This document shows, piece by piece, positions 11,894-25,800 of a DNA stretch of 64,000 bases (position 1 is its first letter; each line of letters opens with the position of its first letter). This DNA is from Ischnura elegans. Lineage: Eukaryota; Arthropoda; Insecta; Odonata; Coenagrionidae. The stretch spans positions 48,209,111 through 48,273,110 of the forward strand of contig NC_060247.1 of the NCBI RefSeq assembly GCF_921293095.1, given 5' to 3'. A program made the translations under genes and the position numbers. The notes below the pieces were generated by a model. The model did not search any database. It was not told the DNA's origin and saw only the letters and a list, made by a program, of their open reading frames with translations.

Positions 11894-12595
11894 TTGCATA
11901 CCACCAAGGCACCTGGATTCGATGCTGGCATATACTGATTTATTTCAATTTATCCTCACATCAGAAATGGAGCCACGCCTTAGAGAATCGTTAACATAAA
12001 CTTCGTGAGCTAAGCGGCACCCAGAAATTTTTATAATGGATTAACCTGTATGGGTTTATGTATTTTGTGGGGGTTTAATCGGAGGGGGTGCATTTGACAT
12101 TGTGTCTTCCAATATTTTTTTGGGGGACGGTTTGAACCTCTGGAATCCCCTTCCTCGCTCGTCATCGGCCCCCTTCTAGATTTTATTCCAACCTCGTTGG
12201 CCACATACTGTGAGCGAATTTGTGGTTACAGAGCTGCTTACTGGAAACGTTTATATTTACAAAGACTTTTACCCACTGTGTTGCATTTGTTTTAGGCTGT
12301 TTGATGCATCTTATCATCATCAGGGGATCTACAAATGCAATTCTACTTTTTTTCTACGGTTTATGGCGCGGGAGGTTTCTATCATTTGGAATGCCACTCT
12401 CGCGCGGGAGTGAAGTCGTATCGATATATCTTATAATAACCTCGTTATAATAATAACCTCGTTAGGATGGGACATTAAAGAATAATAATTCTTTGCAGAA
12501 AATACTTGCTTATAAATCAGGAAATCTAGGATTCATCCGCGAAGATAATTCGGCCAGTTGCAGCTGGCGAAGGGGGTATTGGGGGCGAAGCAAGG

Positions 12596-13263
12596 AATAG
12601 GGTAGTTTCCTTCATCAAAGAAAACGACATCAATGATTGCGATTCGTTACCCACCATTAGTGTATTCATAATACAAAAATTATTTGGTTTTTTAAATACC
12701 GATTTAGACGAATGGCAAGGGTCAAATTTTATCCTCATTTGAAAAAGGCCAGATTGGCGCCCATGCGATTCCACTCCACGTGACGTCACAGGGACCTAGT
12801 TTCTACACGAGAGGATAGGAGTTATACATCGTCTGAGGTTACCAATGCATGCATGAGGCACAGAGCTCAGGGAAACATGTCTTAATAATCACCTACTAAG
12901 ACTGGCTAAGGTCGGAAAGTTTTCTTCGTTTGATGAGGTATTAATAAACCTTTTTTAAGCCAAGCGCTACCTTTCAGCAAGGTACTCAGCTACCCGCTGG
13001 CAGCCTGCGACGTATCAGCGCTAAGCCTCGCCTCAAGGTCACCTCACCGGGCGGGAGGGGGAACCAGAAATACGACGTACGGAGATATTTCCCGGCATTC
13101 ATACTTGAGCGTCGCGTTTTCGCGCGCTTGAAAATTTTCACTTTTCATTTGATCGCGAAAAATAGATATTGTCATTTAAAAATCTAAAAGCGTGAAATAC
13201 GTACTCCAGGAGTAATAATCTTTCGATTAAGGCAATAAAAAATTAATAGGAAACCACCCTATT
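12596..13263. mobile_element. 668-bp non-autonomous DNA element, copy 1 (TSD AAGG)
   Basis: The ends are AATAGGGTAGTTTCCT and, inverted, AATAGGGTGGTTTCCT. They are flanked by AAGG at 12592-12595 and 13264-13267. A second copy of the same length is at 54349-55016 with a different duplication, and fragments occur at 7930 and 14027. The 4-bp duplication is known for Sola and Chapaev superfamilies; which one this belongs to is not clear. A minus-strand ORF at its left end (from MTSRGV...) is shared by both copies but has no recognisable domain and is probably chance. Confidence 0.85.
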
Positions 13264-13448
13264 AAGGCTATAACCCTATAGGGGGAGGGGGTTAGGCGCA
13301 ACAAATACTGGGGGATTCCAATGTAAGCGGGAGGTGCGGGGGCCCTCCCCAGAAATTTTTTCTGAGAAATGGTTCAAAATGGTGACCCAGTAAACCAGAA
13401 ATGTTGTAAAAACTTTGCAGAAACATTGCGCTGTAACCAACATGGAGA

Positions 13449-13704
13449 CAGGCCCGTCGCGAGGGCGGGGCAACCTGGGCGCAGCAAGTTGGGGGCGCAC
13501 CGTGTTCGCCGACGAAAAAATTTTTTTAAATACCCTTGTATGTTTTACTTTCATTATCGATAAAATATCTTTATTACGAAAAAATGTTTTCAATTATATT
13601 TTCAACTCTCCCGATTGCAGATATATCAATGTTATGGGGAGGGGGGGGGGGGGGCGCACGATCCCAGTTCGCCCCGGGCGCCAGATCAGCTAGCGAAGGG
13701 CCTG
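13449..13704. mobile_element. hAT MITE with TSD CATGGAGA
   Basis: CATGGAGA is present at 13441-13448 and 13705-13712. The element starts CAGGCCCGTCGCGAGG and ends, inverted, CAGGCCCTTCGCTAGC. Length 256 bp, with a G-run near 13640. It is nested in the TGCAAC-rich element. Confidence 0.85.
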
Positions 13705-14026
13705 CATGGAGATGCTGCAACGTAATGGAAACGATGCAAAACCAGTCAAAAGTCCTCTCTACCACGTTTTTGCAACGTAATGGCAATGTAACTGCAACCT
13801 CTAGTGTAACATATTTGCAACACCTTTGCAATTCCTGCAATTCACTTTGTAACATATATACAACTATATACTGCACCGTATTAGCAACATTTATGCAACC
13901 CTTCAAAATAATATCTCACAGTATGCCTTTACCCTATTGGAAAAAATCTGTCGATTCAATTGAAAATTTCCAATAATTTGAATGTGCCAATATTCAATTG
14001 AATTTTGTCACTTTTCAATAGAACGC

Positions 14027-14117
14027 AATAGGGTATATTTTATAGTTTCCTTCACCAAAGAAAACGAAAGGCATTGATTACGATTCGTTACCCACCTTTA
14101 GTGTATTCATAATATAC
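14027..14117. repeat. 5' fragment of the 668-bp family
   Basis: Starts AATAGGGTA and matches the left 80 bp of the 668-bp elements (TTCCTTCACCAAAGAAAAC, then TTACCCACC and AGTGTATTCATAAT), with a small insert after the first 10 bp. The 3' part is missing. Confidence 0.75.
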
Positions 14118-14389
14118 ATTAACACTCGTCTAAATTGGGATAAACCTTTCTGCAACCTACAGTTAATATTCCACTTTCACATATAATAAGTGTCTTATGA
14201 ATAGGACGAAACGGATATAAATATGAATATCCTCTGGCTAAATTATTACGTTATAAAATTTTTATGACCAAACAAGTGTATCAGCTACGTAATTAGGACG
14301 TTGCAGAAATGTTGCCAAGCACCTAGCTGCATTCTGCAACCTCGCGCAACCATTTTGCAACTTTTCCGCAACACATTGAGTTTACTGGG

Positions 14390-15222
14390 GAGTTATACGG
14401 CTGTGTGAATAGTTTAATGTTTTATTTGTTAGTTATCCGTCTCCCTAATATTAGTTACAAAATTTTTCACTTTAAAATATTTTTATAAAAAAATTCTGCT
14501 TGGGAGGGGGGGGGGGGAAGGCTTCACTTAAAATTCCCGCCATAACACGTCCTTTTTTTCCCCCCAACCTAGTTCCCCCTCCCCCCTGTGCAATCCTCGA
14601 ACACTGATCCCCGAGGCCCTTGGCCCCTTGCCTGCTCGTTTACAAGCCAAGGAGATTAAAATACTGTAAAATATACAACTCCTTGATTCTATCAATCAGA
14701 AATCTGATCGAGTGCATGGAATCTCTTGTGAATCAGATGCTAACAGGTACGACACGAAATTTAATCATATCGATGCTGTCTTGATCCCTGCGGGCTTCAC
14801 AGGCATCAGCTAGGATTAGTTTAACGATTTCCTATGACTTATGTTGATGTTCAATCGTTGGAGTAAGCCAGCATCGAAACATTTATTAAGGGGAAAATGC
14901 GTCCGATCAGCAGAAGAGACAATTCATGCCATATGTCTATAATTTGTGAAATATACAAGGTGTTAAGGTAGTTTAGCGAAATTTAATGGCGCGAACACTT
15001 TCACTGCCAGGATGAACTTTGAACAGGACGATCGAGAGTTCGAGAGTTTACTTTAGCGAAGACTGTACAATAGTATTATCACATTTGTGTGGGAAACATT
15101 TTTCTAGCATGCACAAGATGACAGTTTGCACTGAAGTTTCCGATTCTGTGATTGGCTCTTTGAATTCTGTCGACCAATCAAAACAGGCAATCTTTCCTGA
15201 AACCTCTCATTGATAACATTGG
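14390..15222. other. Intergenic, no gene seen
   Basis: Contains G- and C-runs at 14500-14590 like those of the MITEs in the window, but no boundaries could be set. No coding region. Confidence 0.35.
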
Positions 15223-15230
15223 GAAACAGC

Positions 15231-16137
15231 TAGTGATGGGCAAAGTCGATCATTTTAGTGATTCAATCATTTTGACTCGAGTCACATAAGTGATTCAATC
15301 AATTGATTCAATCACTATGATCGAAAAGACTCAAATCAAGATTCAATCACTATGATCGAAAAGACTCAAAGGAGTCATGATTGAAAAGACTCAAAAGGAA
15401 TCATGATCGAAAAGACTCAAAGGAATCAAGATCGAAAAGACTCAATCAATGGATGTAATAAATCACTTTGAATAATCGAATAAATACTGCCTCATCTGCG
15501 AAGAGCATTGGTAACGCTGATTGCTATCCATATTATCATTTCGTATACTATTTTAATTGTGAATTCCTAGATGAGTAAATTAGATTGCAAAAATGAAGGA
15601 AGCAGTGTCATGAAAATATTTGGGAAGGCGAAACTGCCACAGTTTCTTAACCCTAATAAAATAATTTCTAACTATAGTTGATCAAAATATAACACAAAAT
15701 ACACCACACACTATGCATGAATCTGATCTGCAGGATAATTTTATGAACGGCACAATAAAATATAACCAGCTTTAACTTCTACTTCTTAACGTTCTCCTAC
15801 AGAAGTCATCTTAATATTTTCCTTTTACGTGTATTGGTGTTATTAATACTGATAACTGCTGGAAAACATTTAAGAAAAAGATTACACAAGTATTCAGTTC
15901 TTCATAACATAGTATTTAATTTTATCACAACTATTTCTGCCCTGACGAAAAGAGATTAAGCATCGGTAGTTCCAAATTTTGAATCAAACCGGAAACCGAG
16001 ATGATTGATATGAAACCGGAAGTCGGAGTGATTGATGATTGATGATCGACTTGTTTAACGAAATGAATCATGAGTCATTTGATTCACCTAGTGATTCAAT
16101 CTTTTTGATCGAATCGTTCATGATCGACCCATCACTA
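15231..16137. mobile_element. 907-bp non-autonomous hAT element (TSD GAAACAGC)
   Basis: GAAACAGC occurs at 15223-15230 and 16138-16145. The element starts TAGTGATGGGCAAAGTCGAT and ends, inverted, TAGTGATGGGTCGATCATGA. TAGTGATGGG ends and 8-bp duplications are typical of hAT. Both ends have further GATTCAATC/ATGATCGA repeats, and the left part has a five-copy tandem array. It carries no ORF of note and lies about 600 bp upstream of the phosphatase start codon, so it may sit in that gene's upstream region. Confidence 0.85.
15316..15446. repeat. Five-copy array of ATGATCGAAAAGACTCAAA
   Basis: Copies begin at about 15316, 15351, 15376, 15402 and 15427, spaced 25-35 bp, with one to three changes each. 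They lie in the left arm of the hAT element and probably are multiplied transposase-binding repeats. Confidence 0.75.
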
Positions 16138-16752
16138 GAAACAGCCACATCCCAAACACGGTGTGTATGAAGGTCACCACATGTGTTGTTTACGGGATAA
16201 CTCTGGTTGTTAGCGTCGAAAAAATGTGCAGTTCTCGGCAGTTGCTGACGGAAAAGTAGCCCATGTATTTACTTCTACTGGACACGTACTATGGAGGTGA
16301 GACAGGGCACATAGTCACTCTGAAAGGGGAATACCATGGTAGTAGAGATAACACCTAAGTATTCATTGAATTGAGATGATTTTGAGGGAGGGAACATTTT
16401 TCATGTGCAATGATATTGCTTGGTATTGGAAAACAGCAACTTTTCCTGGCCGCTGAGCGAGACATCCGCTGTCGAGTTCATACTTCCGTTTTAATTGCAT
16501 TTTATTCTATGCTTCCTTTTCTAACTTCCGCTTCACGTAAGCGAGGGCGGATGTTTACGCGAAATACTTCCATCCGTCTGATATCACTTCGTTTTCGTAG
16601 TCTATTTTCAGTCGCAGTTGTAGATGTCTCAAGCGTTCGTTCAGCGCATGGAGGTTCCATGATGTTCTGGAACGCGTGAAATGTGTTCGATTTTTTCATT
16701 TATACATTCATGAAACTTGGACAAACGTGCCCGTTTGGAATGTCAGTTAAAT

Positions 16753-16819
16753 ATGCTTGAATCATATTGCTACTTTAAAGTGCTTGTTGCCGTTGCTGTT
16801 GGCAGTTCACGTTTACCAG
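16753..16819 (+). CDS. Phosphatase coding exon 1: start and signal peptide
   Basis: The ATG at 16753 is the first in its frame after an upstream stop (16711-16713). It encodes 22 residues with a short hydrophobic core, [11 protein letters not shown], and ends at a donor CCAG/GTATGC. The one base left over joins the two bases that open exon 2 to make Gly, so the phase fits. A 16-codon upstream ORF starts at 16710 and overlaps the start region. The choice of this exon rests on phase, donor and hydrophobicity, not on homology. Confidence 0.6.
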
Positions 16820-19800
16820 GTATGCTGTTTCGTGTTCCGGTTCAAATCAGTGTTTACTGAGATGTTTCTCTCGAATTTAGGCTTTTCTTGTTGTGACAAA
16901 AATATTTGCTCTTGTGTAGACGTTGTATGTTTTGGTTCGCGTGAAAAAATTACATTTTGATAATAGATATGTATGGATATGTCGATCTGTAATTACGAGC
17001 TATCTGCGAATTTGCTTTGTATAACTCTGGGAAGACTGTTTTGATCGATGTAGAAGAGCGTAAATTCCTGATTATTTGCTATTTTACGTTATTCCTGTTT
17101 ATGAAGGTTTTTCTGGGTCAGTGGACAAGAAGGCTTTGATCGATCGGTTTATGGTAACGTACCATCAAAACAAACACTTGATACAGAGGACGCCCCTGTC
17201 AGCTTCGGCTGCCAAGTGAAGTTAACGTTTCGTCCAAGCTCAAGGTGTCTTAGTGGTGCTTATCTTGTGAAATGGTGTTAATTTTTAACCCGTAAGTGGG
17301 ATATTCGGGGATTTTTTCATTAATATAATCCCATACGTCTAAACTGTGCTTTTAATGTAGTGGAAATACAGTGTGGGCTCCTCCGTTTGAGTGGTTATCT
17401 TGTGTCATGTAGAAGCTTGAATCGTTGTTCTCATGTAGGAAAGATAACCGTTGATTTGGTAAAGTTAAATATTTTAAATTAGTCGAGTTTCCATTACGGT
17501 TAGCTTGTAATGTGTTATTGGAATTTTTAGTTCGATTCGTTCAAAGAAAATACTGAAGGGTTGGTTTACATAACACGTAATTTTCAAATGCGAACTTTGG
17601 AGTTTTTGTATTAATTAACGGCAGCGTAGTCGCAAACTATGATTTTTTGTATTGGCGAAATCAAGTTAAACGAATTTTGGCCTTCGGTAGTGGTGTGTGG
17701 AGAATTTTCGTGAAATTTTATTTACGTCCTTATACCTAAAGCATACATTTTTTACAGGTTGTTTTTCTGCTTTGGTGTTCCACGTCGAGGTGGGCCCCAA
17801 TGAGTTGAGCCTTGAATCGGGTTTAAATCAAGATCTAGTGGCTTTGGCTCAAGAAACAGTCATTACCCCGGGAGGGGTTGCCACTCCCCAAGACGGCCTC
17901 GTCCCCACTACCTTCGGGGGTGGCGAGGAGATGTCAGGGGACCCTAGGAATTCCTCAGGATCTTTCGGTGTGGTTGGTGTGCCAGAGGAAGGTGGTCATG
18001 TCATAGGCGGTGGAAATGGTGGTAGTGGGGCGGGCGGTGGAGGTGTTGTGGTGGCATGGAGTGCTCTGAGGGAGCGATTTTGGGAAGATGGTCAGATGCC
18101 GTTCTTCCTGGTTTCCTTCTCAGTTTTGGGACTGCTAATTCTAGCCTCAGTGGTAAGTAGCTGAAGCGTTATTGCTTATTCTGTCTCTCTCTGTATTGTT
18201 TTGTGTGCGTTCTCAACAAGCATGGGGTATGTCCAGGGGCCGCAGTGTTATGTTGATATGTGTTGTCTACAGGTGTATTTTTCCCCTTCATATTCATTTT
18301 TTCTCCATTCTTTCACCAGGGAACACTTCTCTCTCAAGTTTCTATATTCCTAAATTCTGCCGTTATGTTACCTGGAGAAAGTTTGACAGTTTTGAGGGAT
18401 TATTAGAGCATCCATTTTCCATTCTCAATCTCAATGTAATTTAGATCAATGGAATATGGTCCCAAGGTCGTTGAATTTGCTATTCTGTTGTAGAATCGTG
18501 GTGAGCCACTTTATTTTCTTTCCATTCTTACTTCAAAATTAAGCTTTTCAGATCATCAGGGAAGGTTTATACCATCACCAGTATAAAGTTATTTACTGTA
18601 ATTAAAAAAATATATTTGATTGCGTGCCTGCTAGTTTCACGTTGAGGGAATTAAACCATCCAGTTGTGTGTTTTCCATCATATGTTTACTATTTGAAATC
18701 TCATACATATTAGTCAACTGTGGTCATTGATGATGCTATTCTTTCATAAATAGTTAGAAGCTATAGTTTCAGAAAGACCAATGTAGTGTGCTAAAACAGT
18801 GAGTGCTTAGTGAATGTGTTGGCAATACAAAAGAATTCCTGCCAAAGAATATCTTGAATATGAAACAGAAACGTGAGACACCAACATTATATCTTCATAT
18901 GTATAATTGATTCACTTGAAACAAAATATAACTTTTCTCACACTCAAGTTTCCCACTTATCCTTTCAATTTTCATTATTTTTATGAAATATGGAGTCTTG
19001 TCTTCCTTGTGCATATTTTTAGTGTCTACTGCGTGATCAGAGGCAAGGATGGATGCAATTAATGATTTTCTAAAATATCTTGTTCTGCCTGTGCTAGTCT
19101 ACTTGATCACAATTACAATGAGCCACATGGCATATATGAAAGGTCATGTGACCTTTTATATATTCCATTTTCAATCTAATTCTACCTTGATAATCTTGTA
19201 TAATATTACAAAGCCATGATCAAATGGTGAGTTGACAATTAATGTTAAAGTGCTGTAACTGACTTGCACTTATCTCTCCCATCAGCTTCTCTTGTGGGCC
19301 AAGAAAAGCCGTGGTCTTTTGCCAGGGAGCAAAGGACCCACCCCCATCGGACATGGGGATGTGGGAACCACTGTGGTGGAGGTGGGGGGAGGAGGAACAT
19401 TGTTGCGGAGGGAGCGATGGGTATTTCACCCAGTAGTGAGACCTCCTCTTGACCGCTTGGATGCTGTACAGCCACGCATCGGAGCAGTTGTCAGTGAGGA
19501 GGGTGTAGAGAAGGTGGTTGAAGCAGGAGTGGAGACATTGGCTGTTGTCAGTGGTGTTGGCAAGACCACTGGGGATAAAAGTTTGGAGGAGGCAGGACCT
19601 GTGGAAGTGGTTGTTGTCTCCCTCGAGGAGCCGCACAAAGAGTGCCCAGAGGAAAAGACTTACCCAGTGGCAAGCAAGGTTTCTGCAGCTGAGCCAGTGC
19701 TTTCCAAAGGAATTGGGATCTTGAGGGCCATAGGTGCTGCTCCTGTCCCCATTCACAATGCAGAAGGTTCAGTGGAAACCCACCCAGAGCCCATTCGTGT

Positions 19801-22800
19801 GAGAGCAAGGGGCCTTCTGGAGAGGAGGGGATCTAGTGCATCGTTAACCATTGACCTACAACCTTCGCCACCTGTTTCAGAGAGGGCCAATGGATGCTGT
19901 GCTCCTGTGACCCCTACCAGGGAGTGGTGAGTGAGATTTGAATATTATTGAATAAAAACTCTTAATCACATACTTACCTATATATAGAAAAGAGGACTGC
20001 TCAGATTGCGACCAAGGTTAGCACATAGGTGCATCTCATGATCTTGGACCCCATAGTATTACTTTAGGTTTCGTCCCATGGGTCCTTTGTTTTATTTTAA
20101 CATTTCCATTTATTACGTCACGTTATACAGCCTCTGCGGTTGGACATCCTGATGGATAGGCACACCTTTTGACACTCCCAGTGAGAAAGCATGAAAATCC
20201 TCTATGATTATGAAATCCAAGTTCCAAGCTTCCCACCTTCCCCTTTACTATCCTTCGCGAGCAACTCCAGGTGGCCTGGTAGTAATATATAATCGGATTC
20301 ATCTTGATCAATTGCATTTGTTTTACTTTTGAGTTTAACACTGTAATTTTTTGTCTAAACTTTCATTTACCTGAGCAGTTATTTTTAGTTCTCAGTCATT
20401 AAGTGATGTAATTAGGGAGTTTGCTTGGATAAGTGTTCACTTCAACTTAAAAGTTACAGCTCACCCTGAACCAAGCTACAGACATGTGAAATTTTCACAT
20501 TTTAGATAGAAGGGCCGATTTCTTTCCCTGTGCCACATTGCACTTGGATATTTTATGGTTGCATCCCACTGGTATTTGAACAGGGAACCTTTTAAGCAGC
20601 AGCCAAGCACTCAACCTGCTAGGCTGCCACATTCCATGCTTTCATTTCATGAATGAGTTAAATTTTCATAACCTATATTTTTGTTACAACTCTTCCATTG
20701 CAAAGTCTATGGTGCTATTAACACCTATTTCCTGATTAGCACTATTCTGATTTGCTCTGCTCCAAATTATTACAGTTTATATTTTGAAACCTTGTTATAG
20801 TGTAATGCTCTCTAGTTCCTTTTTAATTGCTTTTGAAAATTGGGATCATTGTTCCCCTTGTGTCCTTGCTTCTACTAGAATTGTTTTCTGCTGCAAGTTT
20901 ATTCTAATTTTGAATGGAAAATCCATGTTTTAAAACTAATTTAACTGAACTTAGTCAATTCAGTGTTTGAAAGAAGAAAATTTTTTGAATTATTTTGTCT
21001 TAGGCTTTCATCATCACAAGTTATTTATTGATTTGTTAACCTTCTGACTAGGTTCTGTGCCTTTTTATAGTAAAGTATTCACAGTGTTCAATCCAAAGTG
21101 TTAATGCCGGAGTTTCCCTTTAGTAATAGAGAATGAGTGATACTAGGCAGCCTAACTAGGAATACAGTAATGATTGGTGTGGAGTTAGAAGTCTTGCATT
21201 GTCTTCTGGTGGGACAACTTTACAATTACTGTGATGCTCCTGTGTGGTTCTTGATTTTTTTAAATGCCAGTTGAAGCCTTTTCTCTGTCAATCCTTCATG
21301 CTATGTTTGTTTTTTTTTATGTAACAATGACTTATATTCATAGTATTTAGCATGAGGCATATTAGTAGTAATTGCTGTTGAGTCAAGTTATCGCACAAAT
21401 TTTGTTGTGCATATGTTAGTTATGAGATTATTGTTGTATTATTTGTGGTTAATGATTTTATTTTCTTTGTTTTACAATATTTAAAAGTATTTAAGACATT
21501 ATTGTGTTGTTAGGTGAAGACTTGGAAGTTCACATTTATTCTAATACGATTGCATACGTGAAAATACTGAATGGTTATCTACATATGAATTGATATAGAG
21601 CCTATCACTCAAATAGTGCTTTTGTTTATTCATATTTATTGCGAAAGTTTCAAACAAATAGAAGGAAAGCAATAAATAAGGTTTAATAGTTTGTGAAGGA
21701 ATGTTAACATTCCACATTATTATTAGAAGACAGGTATGAAAACTGCTTCTGTGTAACTTAAATAACAAAATTTCTGAGCTGTGAAACTTAGCAAATTAAG
21801 TTGCACAACATTAGAATTTATGGAACTTGGTGGCTCAATTAGCACTGTTTCAATTAGCTCTTGCAGTTAATGGAATGAATCAGGAGCGTTGATGGGTGAG
21901 TGGGTGCATTCAAAATGAGTCTTAATGTTGGGATGGAATTATATTGCAGAGTGGGCATGGAAACTCTGAGGGTGCATAGTTGAAGGGCTTCTTACTTTGC
22001 TCCAAAGCTGAGTGATACGGAAGGGGTTGATGGAAGTTTTTGATTTTAAATCGTCCTATTTAAATCCGTAACTGAATAGGTAAAACCATTTATTTTGAAT
22101 GGTGGAGTGAAAATGTGTGATTGATATGATGGAGCTAGTTCAGCCTAGATGTTTCAATGCATGACATAATGTACATGTTGTGTCTTTAAAATTATATTTC
22201 TGATAATGTTTAATGAACTTTCACCTGATGGTACTACTACTCGTGTTCATTTCATTAACTTCAAACATGTTTGCTTTATTCATACCTCATACTGTGTAAA
22301 ATGTAAGCATAAAGTGTTGGTTGGAGTATACTTTGGAGATTTTAAGTTGATCAAGATAATTTCGAGCTATAATAAGGTTTTATAGAAAGATTGAATTTTA
22401 TTGTTTTAAGTTTTTAAAGAAAAACCAAATATGTTCTCTTTTTTGGTCATCTTGGTTTTTTCAGTCAAAATTATCTGTTGTGGCTTAAAGAAAATCTATA
22501 AGCAGCTCAAAAAGGTTCATGAAATCAAGTGGCCTGATAACATTGAAAACAAGCAAGTGCACTGAAATATAATCAAAGAGATATCAATGTTGATGTCAGT
22601 CAGATAGACAAGGTCCATATAGATTACCATTGCATCATGGAATATTGAATTTATGAGGAACATAACTGAAAGGGAAGCTCTAAAAGGGGACTTACAAGCT
22701 AAATATATATTGGTAGGGCAATTTTTGTGCGTTTCCATGTAACTCTGCTGATTAACTATGTTTCTTGGCACAATTGTGGTATTGACCGTATGGAAAGGTT

Positions 22801-25800
22801 ATACATAATAGCACACATCAAAATTATAGAATTATAATTGTTGAACCAAACTGAATTTAGTTTCTTTCTGTGTACATTGGTCAGCTGAATCAAAATCTGT
22901 TTTACATTCTCTAAATGTGTACAGAAATAAACAGGAGATGGGGTTGTGATAGGCATTGTCAATCAATTTTGAGCTTTCAAGACTTAAATTATTAAGGGAT
23001 TGAAGAATTCTGAGACCTCGGTAGCAGTGAATTATGTTAATTATAAGACTAGTTGCAAATTATTTTTAATGTATATGTTAGGGAAACTATATATTAACCC
23101 TTGACTTGCAAAATCTCTGTTTTATACGGTGTTGTACATATTTCGGTGGCTGTCCATCGCACGTGTGAATAGAGCAGGGGTAGGCAATTTTTTGGGCTCG
23201 AGGGCCACTTTGTATGAGAGGAGTTTATTCGAGGGCTGTACCGTTTACAATGATTGTATTCATCAGTTAGCATTATATTTAATTTGAGAAAAAGTATATA
23301 AATTGTATAATAAAAATTAAACAATAGTGGCAGTTCTATTCTACTCATTTATTTGGTAAATTTTTTATTAGTTAGATTTCTAGCTGGAAGTACATTTAAT
23401 TATATAATCACTTTAAGGAGATGAGTGTACCATATTAATTTTTATAAACTCTGTGTCGGTCCATCTCAAGCTCTGTGGCATGTGGCCCACGGGCCACAAT
23501 ATGCCTACCTCTGGAATAGAGCATGGTGACATTTCCAACCAGAGGGAGGACACTTTTTTACTTACTTCCCACTTCCCCTCATCAGACACTCGCAGAACAG
23601 TTAATGTTAATTGATAGAGGTCCGTGAAATTTGCGAGATGCGATATTGCGAAAGAACACAAAATAACACAAAATCGGTAAATAAAAACGAAATTTCGCAT
23701 TTTTTGCAATTTTCGGGGAATTAGCAAAAAAAATCACATCTAATGAGTCATAATCTATTAAAGCCTAAGCCTTCATTGTGTAATGCTGCTGACGTTCATT
23801 TGCTCTTCCTCATTACGATTCCAAGGTCAACTTGCTTGTTAAGTCTCGTGCAAAACGCATCCTCGTAATATCGTACACCACAGTGATTTCTCCCCCAGAA
23901 TTTGCCGTTAAATTTATCACAACCTCTCACTTCGATTCGCATGTATCAATCCAGAAATATTTAGAATGAGGTGCTTTCTCACCTGAAGAATTAGATATTA
24001 TGAATTAGAAAGTGCTGAAAAAAATTTAACACAGCCGTGGAAGAGCGGAAATACAAGCTCACGCGCCCGGCACGCGTCAATGCCGAGCAGTAATTCCGGT
24101 GACTCATCGCAACGCATTAGACAGCTTTATTGGATAACTTGCCAAAGGAAAACCTTGAGTGTGGTTCGAATGTAACAATTCTGTTGACTGAAACACGGCC
24201 GCTGGCTGGGAACGGGGCGCCATTCACGGCACGGCCCACAGCTTCGCAGAGAGTCGTCTCGTCTGAAAGCGGCCTGAATTTCACAGCGTCGTGACGTGAA
24301 CAGTGGCCGGTGAAAAGTCATTTCATCAGAAAGCGGCCTCAATGTAGCACTGCCTGTATTTCACGCTGTAGACGGCGCACCGCCGGGACGGATTGAAATG
24401 GGTGCCAAGGTGACCACAGCACCCGTCAACGGCACCGTACCATCAACGGCAGGATTCGATTCGTTTAAAGACATCCATGGACTCGTATGGTTATTTGAAA
24501 GCATGAAGCGCTATCATTTGGGGGAAGGAAAGGAAGGAACAGAAAGGATAGGGGGAGAGGGGGTTCTCCTTACTAGCGGATGGATCGTTGGATATTCGGC
24601 TCTCCTCTGAGCTTCAATACAAAAAAATCATTTCAACATTGACCAAATCTAATATCTGATTCTTCAGGTGAGAAAGCGTCTCATTCTAGATGTTTCAGAA
24701 TTGATGAATGGGAAATAATTTTTCAAGTTTCTTTGAATCCGATCATTTTTAGTTATGTGTGCTTCTTTCACTGCCTTTCCTGACCAATTGGCAATAGCTG
24801 TAATCAAAACTAAGCTATTTTGTTGTACCTAGCCGCTGGTCTACCTTCCCTCAACATCTGGGTGAGGGGTATCATAAGGGAACTCACGACATCAAACGTT
24901 TAGGCCAATTTGTAAGTTATACAGTACTATGGTTATACTGTAGCTACCCAGCACTCAGTTAGAAAACACCATTGTGAGTGGTTGTGTTTTGCGGTTGGAC
25001 TGTTTTTTTTTATTGTGCTTCCAGCTTTAAATATCAAACAAAGGAAAGGAATTTTAAAATGCCAAAAGCTAGTGATATGGGTCATACCAGGGCAATTGAA
25101 CTCAGCTCAGAAGAATTTTATGTGAATGACAGAGTATTACTGTGCAAAGTGTGCGATAAAAGGTTTGAATTTGAAAGATGTGACATGTTGTTAAAGTACA
25201 TCAGTGACGATACACATAAACGTGCAAAAGAAAGGGGACCTGCAAAATGACAGCTATCATTCTAACATACAGTCACTCAGTCTAAGAAAGAGAAGGAGGA
25301 GTTTGTTATTGCTACTTCTGAAGCATTTTTAAAGGCTTTATTTAGTGTAGAGAAACTTGACAATCCAAAAATTCTGGAATGGCTCTCTAAGTATACATAG
25401 ACATGTATATAGACATACATATAAGGTAGTGGGGATTTGCCATTTGCAGATCGTATTCGCCAAGACTACATACTTGAACCATTCATACACCTTGAACCAA
25501 TATAACTTGAACCATATCCATTATTTAGTTTTATCAGAAATTTTGTTCAATCGAAATTGTGTTAAATGATATGTAAAATGCTTAATAAAAGTATAAGTAT
25601 TCATGAAACGTTTAGCATAAGATAATAAAACGCCTATAAATGTGGAAAAATTGTTGCATTATAATAACAACGCCAAGATTTTCTATAACACCGAAATCAC
25701 ATGGTTTTAAAATAATTTTAGCAAAAAATAAAACAACTTTCACGGACCTCTTCATTAATGACTTCATGTTACCTTGCCTTGAAATTTCCATGGTGATGAC

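Larger units (their letters stand above)
13386..14389. mobile_element. About 1-kb TIR element rich in TGCAAC repeats
   Basis: The left end CCCAGTAAACCAGAAATGTT and the right end read on the minus strand, CCCAGTAAACTCAATGTGTT, form imperfect inverted repeats of about 45 bp. The interior has many scattered TTGCAAC/GTTGCAA motifs, as sub-terminal transposase-binding repeats would. A hAT MITE (13449-13704) and a fragment of the 668-bp family (14027-14117) have landed in it. No clear target duplication, and the superfamily is unknown. Confidence 0.55.

Noticed and set aside
16410-16679. 89-codon plus-strand ORF just upstream of the phosphatase
   Set aside because: No domain, no splice link to exon 2, and it ends before the first good donor. 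Probably promoter or 5' UTR sequence.
19220-19756. 178-codon minus-strand ORF and several others over phosphatase exon 3
   Set aside because: They are shadows of the plus-strand exon, which has clear family motifs and splice sites.
20513-20634. Functional tRNA gene on the minus strand
   Set aside because: A- and B-box-like sequences are present but the acceptor and anticodon stems do not pair, so it is called a SINE fragment.
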